From NCBI GenBank assembly GCA_031216445.1, contig CM062219.1, positions 16,343,001-16,407,000 of the forward strand: a stretch of DNA of 64,000 nt, in the 5' to 3' direction. Below, piece by piece: positions 11,224 through 22,200 of the stretch; within the stretch, counting starts at the first letter, position 1; every line of letters begins with the position of its first letter. This stretch comes from Lateolabrax maculatus. Taxonomy: Eukaryota > Chordata > Actinopteri > Acropomatiformes > Lateolabracidae. The notes below the pieces were generated by a model. That model worked only from the letters and a program-made list of their open reading frames with translations, was not told where the DNA came from and ran no database searches. Made by a program: the position numbers and the translations under genes.

Positions 11224-13443
11224 GTGCAACCAAAATCACAATTACAATACAATTAATGTATTGTTAATAGTTTTTTATTACTCAAAATGTGTCTTTATGT
11301 TTGTTTGACAGCAGCTGTATTACACTGTAGGGAACACACAAAGACAAACTGACCATGACATGTACTACAGGGCAAGACAGCATGTTGTTAGTGGTATTAA
11401 AGTATACGAACCACACCAGTATCCAACCAGACTGAATGGGCTCTTTCAGGTACCTTTATATTCTGTTTAACGTGCTGCAGCTGAGCAGGTAATCAGTCTA
11501 GCCTGCACGCTGACGTTAGCAGTGCACTTTTCCCCAGTGAATATTTGTTTGGTGGCTCGTTCAACAAGCTAAGGTTCAGGACAAGACGTGTTCATGTTTG
11601 TAAGTTAGATAAGAAGGAGACTTCAGCAGGAAAGCTAATGTGGCTTGTTGTTCAGAGTCTGTGGCTGTTGTGTAGCAGGCCTCTGTCTGGTTCAGTGTCA
11701 CTGCCTGCTCTGCCTATGATAGAAAGCTTGTGTGACTGCTTTATGCAAGATTTAATTGCTGTATGGAAATAGTGTCTTCATCATCATGCTACTACTACAT
11801 GCAAAACCAGAGGGCGTCATCATGAAACCAGAAAATATAAAATATATATTTCAGATTTTTTTTTTTCCTCAGAGCAGATATGCATGCTCTAGGAGACAAC
11901 AATAATTTGATTTCAGCTGGACCTCCAACTCAAAAATATAGCTGCAGGGACAGATAGAGCAATATTATATTAACTGGATACCAAAGACAATGGTCTTCTG
12001 CTGCTGTAGGCCATCTGCTTCAAGGTTGTGCGTTCAGAGATGCTCTTCTGCATACCCCGGATGTAACAAGTGGTTATTTGAGTTACTGTTACCTTTCTAT
12101 CAGCTCGAACCGGTCTGGTCATTCTCCTCTGACATCTGCCATCAACAAGGCAATTTCGCCCAGAGGACTGCCACTCACAGGACATTTTCTCTTTTGTCGA
12201 TCCATTCTCTGTAAACCCTACAGAAGGTTGTGCATGAAAGTCCCAGTAGGTCAGTAGTCTCTGAAATAATCAAAACAACCCGAATGGCACCAGCAACCAT
12301 GCCACATTCAAAGTCACCTGAATCACCTTTCTTCTTCTTCGTTCTTTTATTTGCTTTTAAATCGAGTTTAACTGAATATAGTTTAAGACACAACACTAAT
12401 CACATTGATACTGCACTTAGAGAGGAGGTCTTTGGCGATCAGGTCTTGCTTCTGATCCTCAGTTAATTTCAAATGAGGGTAGAATCCAATTAATTGGATT
12501 TTGGCTTCAGGGTCGGTAGTCATGCAGTAGATGCTTTTTTCGATGAAAATTACACCCCCAAGGATAATTGCTGAATCTATTTCAGGAGGATATTATAACC
12601 AGGAATAAAGACCTATCATGTAGGTTTACTTCTGATAAATGCCGTGTATTGTATTTATATTCTAATGTTTGTTTGGTTCTATATTGTAACAGTTTTGGCA
12701 TCTTAAGGCTACACTGAGTGCATAGGCTGCTTCACTAAGTGGAACCAACCCTGAATGAATTATTCTTGATATTGGAAAACAGCCCTTTGACCTTAATTTG
12801 TCACCTTTTTAAAACAAAAAAATTGATTAGATTGCTCCATGTATAATTGCTTTCACTCCCACCGTCAACCTGGAATCTAGATGTAAACTTTAATCCATTT
12901 CCTTCTGTTCAATTAAGGGAGAGATTTCAATCTTCGCTTCTCACAGTGTGATCATTCTTTTTTTATTTAGGGGTGAAGGATTATTTTCATTCAGGATATG
13001 AGGGGGTGGAATATTAGCAAAAAGATGAGTAGAAAAGTTTTATTTCCTATCATGTTGACAAATCTTATTAAAAAATAAATCTCAATCTCTGTTATGACTC
13101 ATTGCTGTATAAAAAACTTCAACACAATACAGGACTGACTCAAGGACAGTTTTTGCCTACTCTCAGTGTATCTCTTAAAGGAACATATTTACAGAGCTGA
13201 ATTGCTAAGTGAAAAGGGTCATAATGGTCCATGTTGATGTCTTGTTGTTATTGATGTTCTTTGTTTGACACTGAGGGAAAAAATGTGATTTCAAGGTTCG
13301 GTTATGTGCAATGGGGCAATCAGAGATCATTTTCCTCTTACACTTAATTTGGATGTGTAAGGTTTTACAAAAGTTACAGAGTTCTAAAGTAATAAAGAAT
13401 GTGTTGTATAACCTCATCTTGTGTGATAATATTTCAAGAATAA
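11222..13443. other. Intergenic DNA, no gene seen
   Basis: Mostly AT-rich. The part at 12470-13040 keeps AATTA/TTAATTG-type words and little repeat character, so it is a candidate for conserved noncoding sequence. That is inference only. No coding region recognised. Confidence 0.45.

Positions 13444-13485
<42 letters not shown>
13444..13485. repeat. (AAT)n microsatellite
   Basis: Fourteen AAT/ATA units followed by a short TA run at 13490-13500. Confidence 0.96.
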
Positions 13486-13798
13486 CATTTTATATATATA
13501 CATTTGGAAAAAAAAAACAAACAATTACAATAATCTCTCTTTGATTTGGAAGTAATAATAAAATAAAGCATTCAGAAAACATGGTTCCAAATATTAGAGT
13601 GCCTTTTTCAGTCCTATACTTTCTGTTTGCAAGTCTTCACTTGATTGGTCAATACAATTAAAGGCTGGTTAAAATTCTAACCAATCAGAGCCGGAAGAGT
13701 TTCCAAAAGAAAAACATTTTTTTTTTCTAACTTACATGTTTACCAATAGCATACACTCACACTTTATCATACAATAGCATGGAAATAGGAAAAATCAG

Positions 13799-13940
13799 AA
13801 CTAGAAGAAAAGTCAGGGGATCACCAAAGTGAATGGGATTCATCCCCTGGATTCAGACCAATCCATTATATAGTTGCTGAGAAATCTGGGTCTGGACCAA
13901 ATTAGTGGACCTACCGCCAGACCAACATTGCCGTCCATAA
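13799..13940 (+). repeat. Teleost repeat A, fragment, plus orientation
   Basis: Contains AAAAGTCAGGGGATCACCAA (13808-13827), then an ATTCATCC phrase, then a 'TAGTTGCTGAGAAATCTGGG' section and 'GACCAA...GTGGACC'. That is the order found in a very common fish interspersed repeat. The copy lacks the middle 'CATGAATGTCTGTAC' segment, so it is internally deleted. Four other copies lie at 27.1 (+), 52.0 (-), 54.4 (-) and 61.8 kb (-). It has no coding capacity. Confidence 0.75.
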
Positions 13941-14924
13941 AACATGCCAGCTCAAAACGTCGGCTTATGTTCACTTTTGTGAATAAACTCTAAGGTCCCC
14001 ATAGTCAGTGTCACAAGCTGAAATCGCTTGTAACACTGGCTATAACACCCATGTTATTTTTGGCATCGCTCCCCTGTACTCCACTTCATCAAGAGTAATG
14101 CTCCCTGCATAGATAGCTGCATAAAATTAGCATATAGTAAAAAAAAAGAAGGAGTGCGCCATGAGAAAGGATGACCTGTATTTCATTAGCATTTGATCCT
14201 ACAGTTTAAGTTCAAAGTGGAGTGAGTTGACCCTAATTTATGAAGATGTAGGAGCAGGTGTTTTTCATAATTTCTGACAGTTTTCCACTAGAGTAGATGG
14301 GAATATCAGTAAGATGAGCATCTAGTCGTGAGCTGAGAATTGTTCTAGTGGCGTTAATATATTGAACAGACAAATACTTGCATTGGCTTTACCTTATAAA
14401 ACACAATTATTTATTTTTCCAACATTAGGTGAGTAAACTCTCACCAAAATCTGCAGCTTTAATCATAAACTAAACTGTACAATGCAATGAGAATGATGCA
14501 GAGCAGGTGGGTAGGCTGCAGGCGGAGACAAATTAAACTGCGACATTCCCTGAAGAGGTGATGATGGGTGGAAAAGAGGAAGTATGAACATTGATTTACC
14601 TGGGGAGAGGGGTCACTTGTCTTTCCCTGTGCTCAGTTAATGTTCACTGAGAAGTCGAAAAAAAATCAAGCATGCCCTCTCATCTAAATGATACAACATA
14701 TTGATTGGCCTGAAGGAAGGTTGTTCTTTAATGTATTTGTCCAGAACTGACCTTGCTGTTAGTGTAACAGTGTCTTGCCACAGGCAGGCCCACCACACAG
14801 AGGTAATTTTTAGCTCAAGTTTACACAAGGGGGCCTCATCATACAGCATTTTTTAAAAAATATACTGTATACTGATGAGGAATGAAAATGAAATGAATGA
14901 AACTTTTCTTTTTGACTTTTGTGG
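13941..14924. other. Intergenic DNA, no gene seen
   Basis: No coding or repeat signal recognised. The 70-codon minus frame at 14637-14849 has no domain. Confidence 0.5.
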
Positions 14925-15083
14925 CTTAAATGGCGGCTGTGGCTTAGAGCGGGCCGCCGACTTATCACAGGGTCGGCCGTTCGATCCCCACCTCTGGCTG
15001 TCCACATGTTGAAGTGTCCTTGGGAGCTCCCTACTTTCTGTGTGTGTGAATGGGTGAATGAGCAACAAAATCTTTAAAGCGTT
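14925..15083 (+). mobile_element. tRNA-derived SINE, 3' part cut by an insertion
   Basis: The A-box region GTGGCTTAGAGCGG (14939-14952) and the B-box GTTCGATCCC (14979-14988) are spaced as in a Pol III internal promoter. The tRNA-unrelated body contains the phrases 'GAAGTGTCCTTGGG' (15011-15024) and 'GTGTGAATGGGTGAATGAG' (15044-15062) and reaches 'TAAAGCG', where the consensus goes on toward a CGCTATATAAGT tail. In this copy the body stops at 15083-15092, exactly where a miniature DNA transposon begins, so the SINE was already present when the transposon arrived. It is not a functional tRNA: no acceptor-stem pairing is visible. Confidence 0.8.
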
Positions 15084-15092
15084 ATTTACTAG
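15084..15092. repeat. Target-site duplication, left copy
   Basis: ATTTACTAG, repeated exactly at 15470-15478 on the other side of the miniature transposon at 15093-15469. Confidence 0.85.
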
Positions 15093-15469
15093 TAGCCTGG
15101 GAACCAGACAAATGTGCAAGTTCATGTTTCATTTGCTTGGGCAGATACGTCTGGCCCCTCTCCCATTCAAACTGATCCTTGACGTTTTATCGGGCTAACC
15201 AATCACAAGCGTTTATCTAGTACGAGGCGGGTTTAATACGATGACTGACATAGAGGAGCGCCGTTCCGATATCTTTGTAAATATCCAACAACTGCACTTA
15301 AACTTTATGTTGATAAGAAATATATGTTTGCCATATTTCTGACAGGACTTCGTTTCGTTGCTCTGATTGGTTATCTCCGCCCGTCAATAATGAGCCTTGG
15401 AAATCGTAAAGGAACTGAGAGGTTCCAGACTAATACACATTTGCGAATTCATCTGGCGATGCCAGGATA
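15093..15469 (+). mobile_element. Miniature inverted-repeat DNA transposon, about 377 bp
   Basis: The left end TAGCCTGGGA is the near-perfect reverse complement of the right end (TATCCTGGCA when read inward). Subterminal sequence is also partly mirrored: GCAAGTTCATG near the left and CGAATTCATC near the right. The element is bordered by a 9-bp exact duplication ATTTACTAG. It has no open frame of note and is therefore non-autonomous, depending on a transposase from elsewhere. An 8-9-bp duplication fits the hAT, Merlin, P or Mutator-like groups, and the termini do not settle which. It is nested in a tRNA-derived SINE. A diverged copy in the opposite orientation lies at 42.95-43.28 kb. Confidence 0.85.
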
Positions 15470-15478
15470 ATTTACTAG
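15470..15478. repeat. Target-site duplication, right copy
   Basis: ATTTACTAG, identical to 15084-15092. Confidence 0.85.
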
Positions 15479-16359
15479 ATGCTTCCTAGGTAAAAATCTA
15501 ATGCTGAAGGAAGGCCTTCCAAAACCATTGATGCCTGTATCAATCCATTTCAATTAATCAAAGCTGCCTCATATTTAAATTACTAAACATACATTTAAAT
15601 ATTTTAACTTTAACATAGTAACTCTTGACTGTTCTCAACAAGCAAGGGGAAAACCCTTGTCCAAGATACTGTAATAGGGCACACATCCATACGTTCAGTG
15701 GGTGGAACTGGTGTAAGAGGCTGTCTTATTGTCATCTGACATGAAGATATGTACTCATCTCACAAGATGATATGGTTCATGAAACGTGTTTGTCGCATTT
15801 CATCTAGAAGGAAAACACAGCAATTTTACTGCCTCTTATATGCGAGAAACCAGGACATACTGAGTGAAAAAGATGAGTTTAATGTACTGTAAATAACATT
15901 CAATTTACGCCTGTTTTCTATATCCTGTTCTGAATATTTTACTGTTACTGCAAAGCACAATGGTGAAACAGGAACCCAATATTCACAAAAGCATACAGCA
16001 TTGTATGCACAAAGACAGTAGTTTTGTCAGAGATGCACTGACAAACTAAAGGATTTCAGAGCAAAAGTGGGCAGTGACCACAGAAAACATAAGATGGAAT
16101 GGTTAATTTGGCTTGTTGACATAATAATGCAACAAGCTAGTGGAGGACGTGCTCACTTGACTCAGTGGCAAAACATTATTTGCCTGTTGTTTGATTAAAA
16201 GCAACATAATCAAATGAACTGCTTTGATTATAGGCAATTATACCCTTATCAAACTAATGGTAGTAATACTGTTGTTCTGTTTGTACTTTGTTGCTTCTTA
16301 ATTTGTAGACACCAAATGAACCTATGCACAATCACCATTAGTGATAGAAACTATAGTGG

Positions 16360-16362
<3 letters not shown>
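15479..16362. other. Intergenic DNA, no gene seen
   Basis: The interrupted SINE should resume just right of the insertion. An 'AATCCATTT' phrase at 15543-15551 might be the end of its tail, but this is weak. Nothing else recognised. Confidence 0.45.

Positions 16363-16401
<39 letters not shown>
16363..16401. repeat. (TG)n microsatellite
   Basis: Nineteen uninterrupted TG units followed by imperfect TATGCATG. A plus-strand frame through it reads Cys-Val repeats. Confidence 0.97.
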
Positions 16402-16404
<3 letters not shown>

Positions 16405-17524
16405 CATGTGCAGTAAGTGTGTTAATCTTTTAGGCAATTAGGAATAAAGTAAAAAAAGAAAAAAAAACTACACACTGATAATATCATACATATTTTCTGA
16501 TCAATTACCCCACTCGTCACGTCCCCCTCTTTTTTGGAAGCTCTTTCATTCTGTTCAGTCTAGATAGCTGGAACTCATTAAAGTGCTGGATAAAAAAAAT
16601 ACACAAGCAAGGGAGGTCACGGTTTGTCTAACGGAACGATTAGATCAGAGGCAACGATCAGAGGCAGACCACCCTCATATGACTTGTCACAGTCAGGATA
16701 CCTGTCTGAAAAAGGCAAAACAAACAGTCAGAGCGAGATCCAGCAGTGCAATCAGGCATAGCTCTTTAATGTCCTGATGTCATTCGTTCCTGAGCGCGGA
16801 GGCTGTGGCACATAGCCTGCTTTGATAAGCTCCCGAGCAAAATTACATCTAATCAGATATGCTGCTGGCATGGCCTTTCAGTACTGTATCGGCAGTGAAC
16901 AACAAAAACAGTTTTTCAGTGTGGTCTTACACAGTTTGGACACAGTCTCTTAGCAGTGCTGTAAATGAGACTGTCGTTTGAAATACAAAGTAGATACTAC
17001 TAACAAAATATATTACTCTCTGCCTTAACAAACGTGGGACCAAAGTGTTGTTTGAGCCTGGGGATTATCTATTGTTTTAATTAAGAATGAAGGCACAGTT
17101 CCCTGTGGACAGCAACTAGCCAAAACATTGTAATGAGCCCGTTAAGAACAACCATGGTACTCTCGGGCTTTGCCGCCCTGCATCATTCTGTACCCAAGAG
17201 GTTAGACAAACAAGCTGTTGCATGAAATGCTTTTATTTATCATCTGACCAGAAAGAAATATAAAACTGACACCCAATATAGCTAAGTGACATATAAGGAG
17301 ATGCTTTTGATGGATGAAGTGTATAGTTTGATTTCTGTGCACTCCCTTCCAGTTACCTGCCACCATGTGCAGAGGCCTTAACATTTCTCTATATAAAACA
17401 CTTTTTCCTGAAGTTTGTCAGACTTTGTCCTTGTTTGTGTCTCCTAAACAATGGCTCTCATCTCAATCTTAAATGAATACACAAAATCAAATTTTCATTG
17501 ATGCTAAGAAAACATTCTTGCAAA
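16402..17524. other. Intergenic DNA, no gene seen
   Basis: The interval 16780-16920 is less AT-rich, contains TAAT and ATCAGATAT-type words, and has no repeat character. It is a candidate conserved noncoding element by feel only. The 64- and 60-codon frames have no domains. Confidence 0.45.
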
Positions 17525-17760
17525 GCTGCAATGGTGGAAGCAGTATTCAGATCTTACCCTTAAGTGAAAGTACCAATACGCCATTAAAATCCTACTTTGA
17601 ATCCTACTCAGCTTAATGTACATAAAGTATCAAAAATAAAAGCACTTGTTCTGCAGAACAGATGGTCCTTCTTACTGATATATGTGGATTATTAGATTAT
17701 TAATACTGATGCATAAGCAGCATGTTACAGTTGTAGCTGGTTGACGTGTAGCAAGTTTTA
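17525..17760 (-). repeat. Teleost repeat B, fragment, minus orientation
   Basis: Opens with GGTGGAAGCAGTATTCAGAT (17534-17553), the reverse complement of the repeat's 3' end. It continues through 'TAAAGTATCAAAAATAAAAG', 'GATTATTAGATTATTAATAC' and 'AGCAGCATGTTACAGTTGTAGCTGG'-type sequence in the expected order. This family, rich in 'TACTTTTACTTGAGTA' phrases when read in its own sense, is widespread in fish. Other pieces lie at 19.1-19.7, 58.1-58.25 and 60.8-60.9 kb, all on the plus strand. Confidence 0.75.
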
Positions 17761-18057
17761 ACTACATTAGAAACATACATAAGAAAAAACACTGGTTTAT
17801 ACCTATACCCTGGATTATACCTGCTATTTGTATGAAATTGTAATGAAGGATAAATAATTTGCTAAATAGAACGTGACAGCTAGACTCAACAATGCTCAGT
17901 CCCCTACAGTTGAGGCCTGGAAGTCCTTTAAACTTTACTGTTTATGTAATTAAAGCTGAGGTGGTTGGACTGGTGTTTCACGCCTTTTGCAGTACAGGCA
18001 ACCTTGCGTTATCTGGTGCCCACCTGTTTGTTTTAATGTTATTGGATTGTTATGTTT

Positions 18058-18060
<3 letters not shown>

Positions 18061-18099
<39 letters not shown>
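18061..18099. repeat. (AAT)13 microsatellite
   Basis: Thirteen uninterrupted AAT units. Confidence 0.96.
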
Positions 18100-19124
18100 G
18101 GGTCAAAAGAAGGGTATTATGTGTTGAATATACCAAAATCAAATGGGACCAAAACATTGCACATAATCTAAAGAAATTTAAAAAGGCTTGTAACATTTTT
18201 TCAACAATTATTCTTTAGCACATCAGTTCAAAGTACTGCGAGGCAGAAAAATGCACCTGATTAGAACTCCCACAATGAAGCACATCAACACTTGCCGCTT
18301 TGCTAATATATGAACCAGATAGTGTGAAAAAGTTTGGTTACTGATACTGATAGCCAAAATAGAGTTTTGATTATTCTAGCCCCATAGGTTTACTTCCACG
18401 ACCTATATGTCCTTCATTTCCAATTAGTCCAATTTCTCATCGTTCTTTAATATCCCAAAACCGGTTTGCTGTTCAAACAGCATCTGTCTTGCAGAGCTTT
18501 CGTCTCCTCCAGGCTTAAGCCTATTTCTAATTAATCTGTCCCTCTAACAGTAGAGAGAGGAGGTCAGAAAACAGACTGAAGGTGAATGGGATTGGGTCTA
18601 GGTGTGTTTTCACATAAAGCATATTTCATCTGCAGGGGAGGCCAGGGGAATTCTATTCATTTTGATACAGTTGATCCATAGTTTACATCATGATCCCTGT
18701 TTAATTTAGCTGTGTTTAAAAGTGCTGCACCCTGAAGGATACTGGACATACAAGATAAAGATATGATCAGACTTAAACAGCCATCTTCTCTTTTCTATAA
18801 ACACACAATCACAGCACATTAGGAATGCCCAATATGTAACATTTACTTCCCTGGAAAGTCATTGTCACCAGTATTAACAGTTAGTTTACGTAATTCCCAA
18901 AATGAAACAAAGTACCTCTTCAGAAATGAGATCCTGGAGATAAAATGAAGCATAACTGGGTCTTATTTCCTACAGTAAATGCCTTCTACGTATTACATTT
19001 TTGAAAAGTTTTCAGAATGAGAATAAGATAACTGTGCTGACCATGAGTGCTAGAAACAGCCAATTACAGAATTACAAAGGTATGCATACTATTCTTAGAC
19101 AAGATTAATTTGAACATGAATCCA
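18100..19124. other. Intergenic DNA, no gene seen
   Basis: No coding or repeat signal recognised. The portion 18370-18620 is moderately GC-richer and non-repetitive. Confidence 0.5.
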
Positions 19125-19705
19125 AGTACAATTTTGATGTAATTGTACTTTACTTACTTGTACTTCTACTCCACCACAACTCAGAGGGAATTCTTGTACT
19201 TTTTACTCTACTACATTTATTTAATAGCTATATATGCTTGTTACTTTGATTTTGCATACAAAAAGTATGATCAACTTATAAAATAATATTGTATCAGTAA
19301 TAATGGATAATATTTTAGGTTACTCTATAAATGATTTCAAATCAGCTCCACCTCAACAAGCTTCAGGAAAATGCGGCGTACATTTGAACACATCAATAAT
19401 AGTAATCCAGTCTGTGTCATTTAATACAGAGCCTTCAAGTTCCATTATTGTTTCTATCTTGCACAAGATAATAGCTTGTGTGAACAAGGTCCACTTTTTG
19501 AGTGCATAAGATAATTATTTGTGCCCTGAAGTCCCAAAATATACAATTTTCTCCATCATTTTCGATCTTTTTTCCAAAGCCTCTTAACTTCCGTTGTTTT
19601 GTACTTTTACGTAAGTAGAATTTTGAATGCAGGACTTCTTGGAGAATTTTTACACTGTTAAATTGCTACTTAAGTCGAAGATATAAGTACTTCTTTCACC
19701 TCCGG
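19125..19705 (+). repeat. Teleost repeat B, long copy, plus orientation
   Basis: The left part has the phrases TACTTGTACTTCTACTCCAC (19156-19175) and TACTTTTTACTCTACTACAT. The middle has AGCTCCACC near 19344. The right part has TTTTGAATGCAGGACTTCTT (19620-19639) and 'AAATTGCTACTTAAGTCGAAGATATAAGTACTTCTTTCACC' in sense. This order spans nearly the whole family consensus as I remember it. It is noncoding; the 68-codon frame inside is chance. Confidence 0.75.
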
Positions 19706-19944
19706 TAAAAAGAAGGTAATGAAAACACGACTTGAAGCCTTGCTGAAGCACTAGTCAGCCAGTGCCAACAGAGCACACAGTATGATATGGTACTTGTAGT
19801 GGCCACTGAGGGTGCTGAATGTGATATGACACTTATGTCCTCCGAGAATATAGTAAGCAAAGATCAGGTCAAATTTGGTAAAAATGGACCACCCTGCAAA
19901 ACCTCAAGCTCAGGAAATGAGAGGGGAAGACAAGTGGCTCTTGA
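19706..19944. other. Unassigned stretch with part of a 112-codon frame
   Basis: A plus-strand frame at 19787-20125 has no recognised domain. Its right half overlaps, on the opposite strand, the retrotransposon relic that follows, so it is probably not a gene. Confidence 0.4.
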
Positions 19945-20290
19945 TTATTATTCTATTAAATCACCAATGGTCGATGTGAGCACAGCCTGCAAGCAGATTT
20001 GGGCCGAAGAAGCACAGCCCCAGCGTCTTTCCAAAGTTCCTTCAGCATGTGCCTCTTTCAAATATTCATACTGCGAAGAGACACTCTTTAGGCTCTTCTT
20101 GAGTAACAGAGGAGGAAGAAGATGATGGCCAAGCAGACCAAAGACGGTGACCATGGCAACACCTGACCCTGTGGATTGGTCTGTGCGAAGACTGCGCTTC
20201 ACCAACCATGGATGACCGAGGATGATGGGCATGACAGGTAAACCACTGAGGTGTAACTGAGGGAGTTAAACAAGACAGTTTCATAACATG
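19945..20290 (-). mobile_element. Ty3/gypsy retrotransposon pol relic
   Basis: Minus-strand translation from 20232 downward reads MPIILGHPWLVK (20232-20197) followed by a DQSTG motif. This matches the junction after the aspartic protease domain of fish gypsy-type Pol, where the family shows L(V/I)LGxPWLxKHxPxxDWSTG. The usual His-Asn/Ser-Pro and Asp-Trp positions are partly altered. Downstream, EEPKECLF lies in a second frame and an EYLKE motif in the first, resembling the linker that leads into reverse transcriptase, so at least one frameshift separates the pieces. No LTRs, gag, reverse transcriptase catalytic motif or integrase are visible. It is a dead internal fragment. Confidence 0.6.
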
Positions 20291-21864
20291 TGCAGATCCA
20301 TACGCATCTTTAATCCAAGGCTTTGTCCTCAAGTCTCAACACAGAGGGTGAATGTGTGATGGACCGAGACATTGTAAATGACGCATTCATCAGAAACAGA
20401 ATCAACAGAAGAAGGTGTAGACAGAATTGATTTTGCTCTCCCTTGTCCCAGCTTTCACTGACAATATTTGCTCTTTAATGGACAAGACGAAAAAGCGCTG
20501 AGGAGATATTCCTCATTCCAGAGTGAAACACAACAGCATAATCGCCCACACCGCAGACACCTTGGCACATGGCCCAAAATGCCCCGGTCACCTCTCTTGC
20601 CGGGGCTGGATGATCAGAGACCCTCATCACCTCGGCTGTAAACAATGAGCAATTAACACACAAGAGAGCTAACTGCTCCAAAGGAGCATTGCCCGGCCGA
20701 GGACTTTACCCGACACCAGAGGGATAATGCAGGCTGTGCAGGTGTACAGATGGTGGACACCCACATGGGCCAGATGGTGGCCGTTCCTGGGTTGTATCTA
20801 AAAGGAACCGTTAGGTAAATATTGGTTTGACCATGCCGTTGATGTCTTTTCCACCAAAGGTATCACATCAGCACATCAAAATGTGCTCTATATGGGATTT
20901 GTACAATTCACAGGACCATAATTAATATAACATAATAGTACAAAGCAATTTGAAAAATTACAAAGGGCTTGCAGGTTAATTTACCTGCTACAAAGTTAGA
21001 ACAACTTTAGGATGAGTTACACAACTACACAGCCCAGAATTTAACCTGCCACTCTTATAACTGTGCTCTGCTGTCTTCTATACCTCACTTTCAAATTTTT
21101 AGGACCATGCTTGAACAACTAAATTCCTTATTTAACTAGAGATTTATGACAGCAGGTTTCCAATTAAAGACACATCCCTTGTCTCATCTTGACCTTAAAT
21201 GTAAAACTTTGCTGCTGGAAGCAGACAAAAACACTGCTTCCTTGCAGAGTCTGCTTACCTACACAGCTATTTTGACTGACATGCTATGTGCACCCATTAT
21301 AGAAATTGATGTAAACACAACAGTGAAGACAAATGTAACTGCCCTGATGGTGAAATGCCAGATGCTATTCTAGTATGCAAGTTCACTCGTAGCAGCTAAA
21401 AAATTGCAGCAACTATTACTATTTATTTTTTTTTAAGACTTAGGCCTGCATCTGCAAGATGCTCAGAGTCAGTGGAGAATGCTCAGGTAAAGTAATTAAT
21501 TTTCTGAGGATGTTATTGATCGGCTTGCTGATTTCTGAGTAATTGTGCTGAAGACTGCTAGTGTGAGAGACACAGCTGGAAACAATTTGACTCCAATTTT
21601 GATGACATATATGTCTGTGTCTTATGTCGATATCCATCAGTCTACGCGCCTGGAGGCCTTTAACCTTGAACCTTTACAATGACCTGTTGTGACAACTAAA
21701 ACAACTCTATTTTCTGACCTACTGTTTATAATTACTTACAGAGCTGTGTAGACTTACTATTTATACCACAATATCACGCCGCACAACTTAAATCTCTTCA
21801 GCTTTCTTCCACAAAAGTCTGATTTCCCTTTTCCCACTTTCTCACAATAGCAGACTCAGATCAA
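20291..21864. other. Intergenic DNA, no gene seen
   Basis: The interval 20460-20770 is GC-richer than its surroundings, non-repetitive, and lacks a long open frame. It is a candidate regulatory or conserved noncoding block, by inference only. A run of T near 21424-21434 is the only simple repeat. Confidence 0.45.
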
Positions 21865-22200
21865 GTGAGGAAACAGATTGTGGTCCAAACGATGAAACCA
21901 GGCGGCAGTGGACGTGAAGTCCTCGACAGAATAAAAGTCCCCCGATCCAGCGACTCGCCAACTTTAGCTTGTTTGCACAAAACTACATGTGTGTTGCTGT
22001 CCGCAGCTACAGATTTCTTTGGTTTACTCAAACATTCGCCAAGCTATCTGACGTCGCGTTTCTCAGCGTTTCTCGCTCTTTCCTTGCGCTTCTTCTCCGT
22101 AACTTTTTTTCACCCCGCCCCTTCCTTCACCCACGACACAATAACCGCAGGTGGGCTGACTGATACCTTGAGTAACCAATCAAAGAAGAGAGCTCAAACT
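21865..22200. promoter_or_regulatory. Small CpG-rich patch with GC box, possible promoter
   Basis: CpG dinucleotides are much denser at 21900-22150 than in the flanks (for example GACGTCGCG near 22050, CCGTAAC near 22097, CCCCGCCCC at 22113-22121). The CCCCGCCCC is an Sp1-type GC box, and TGACGTCG resembles a CRE half-palindrome. An overlapping 121-codon frame (21865-22230) shows no domain. The patch could be a small CpG island promoter on either strand, or an unmethylated or young repeat. No TATA box or confirmed transcript. Confidence 0.25.

Noticed and set aside
14939..14988. A tRNA gene, from good A- and B-box matches
   Set aside because: No acceptor or anticodon stem pairing, and the boxes are followed by a SINE body.
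19787..20125. Plus-strand 112-codon frame as a gene
   Set aside because: Its right half lies opposite the gypsy relic, and its composition shows no domain.
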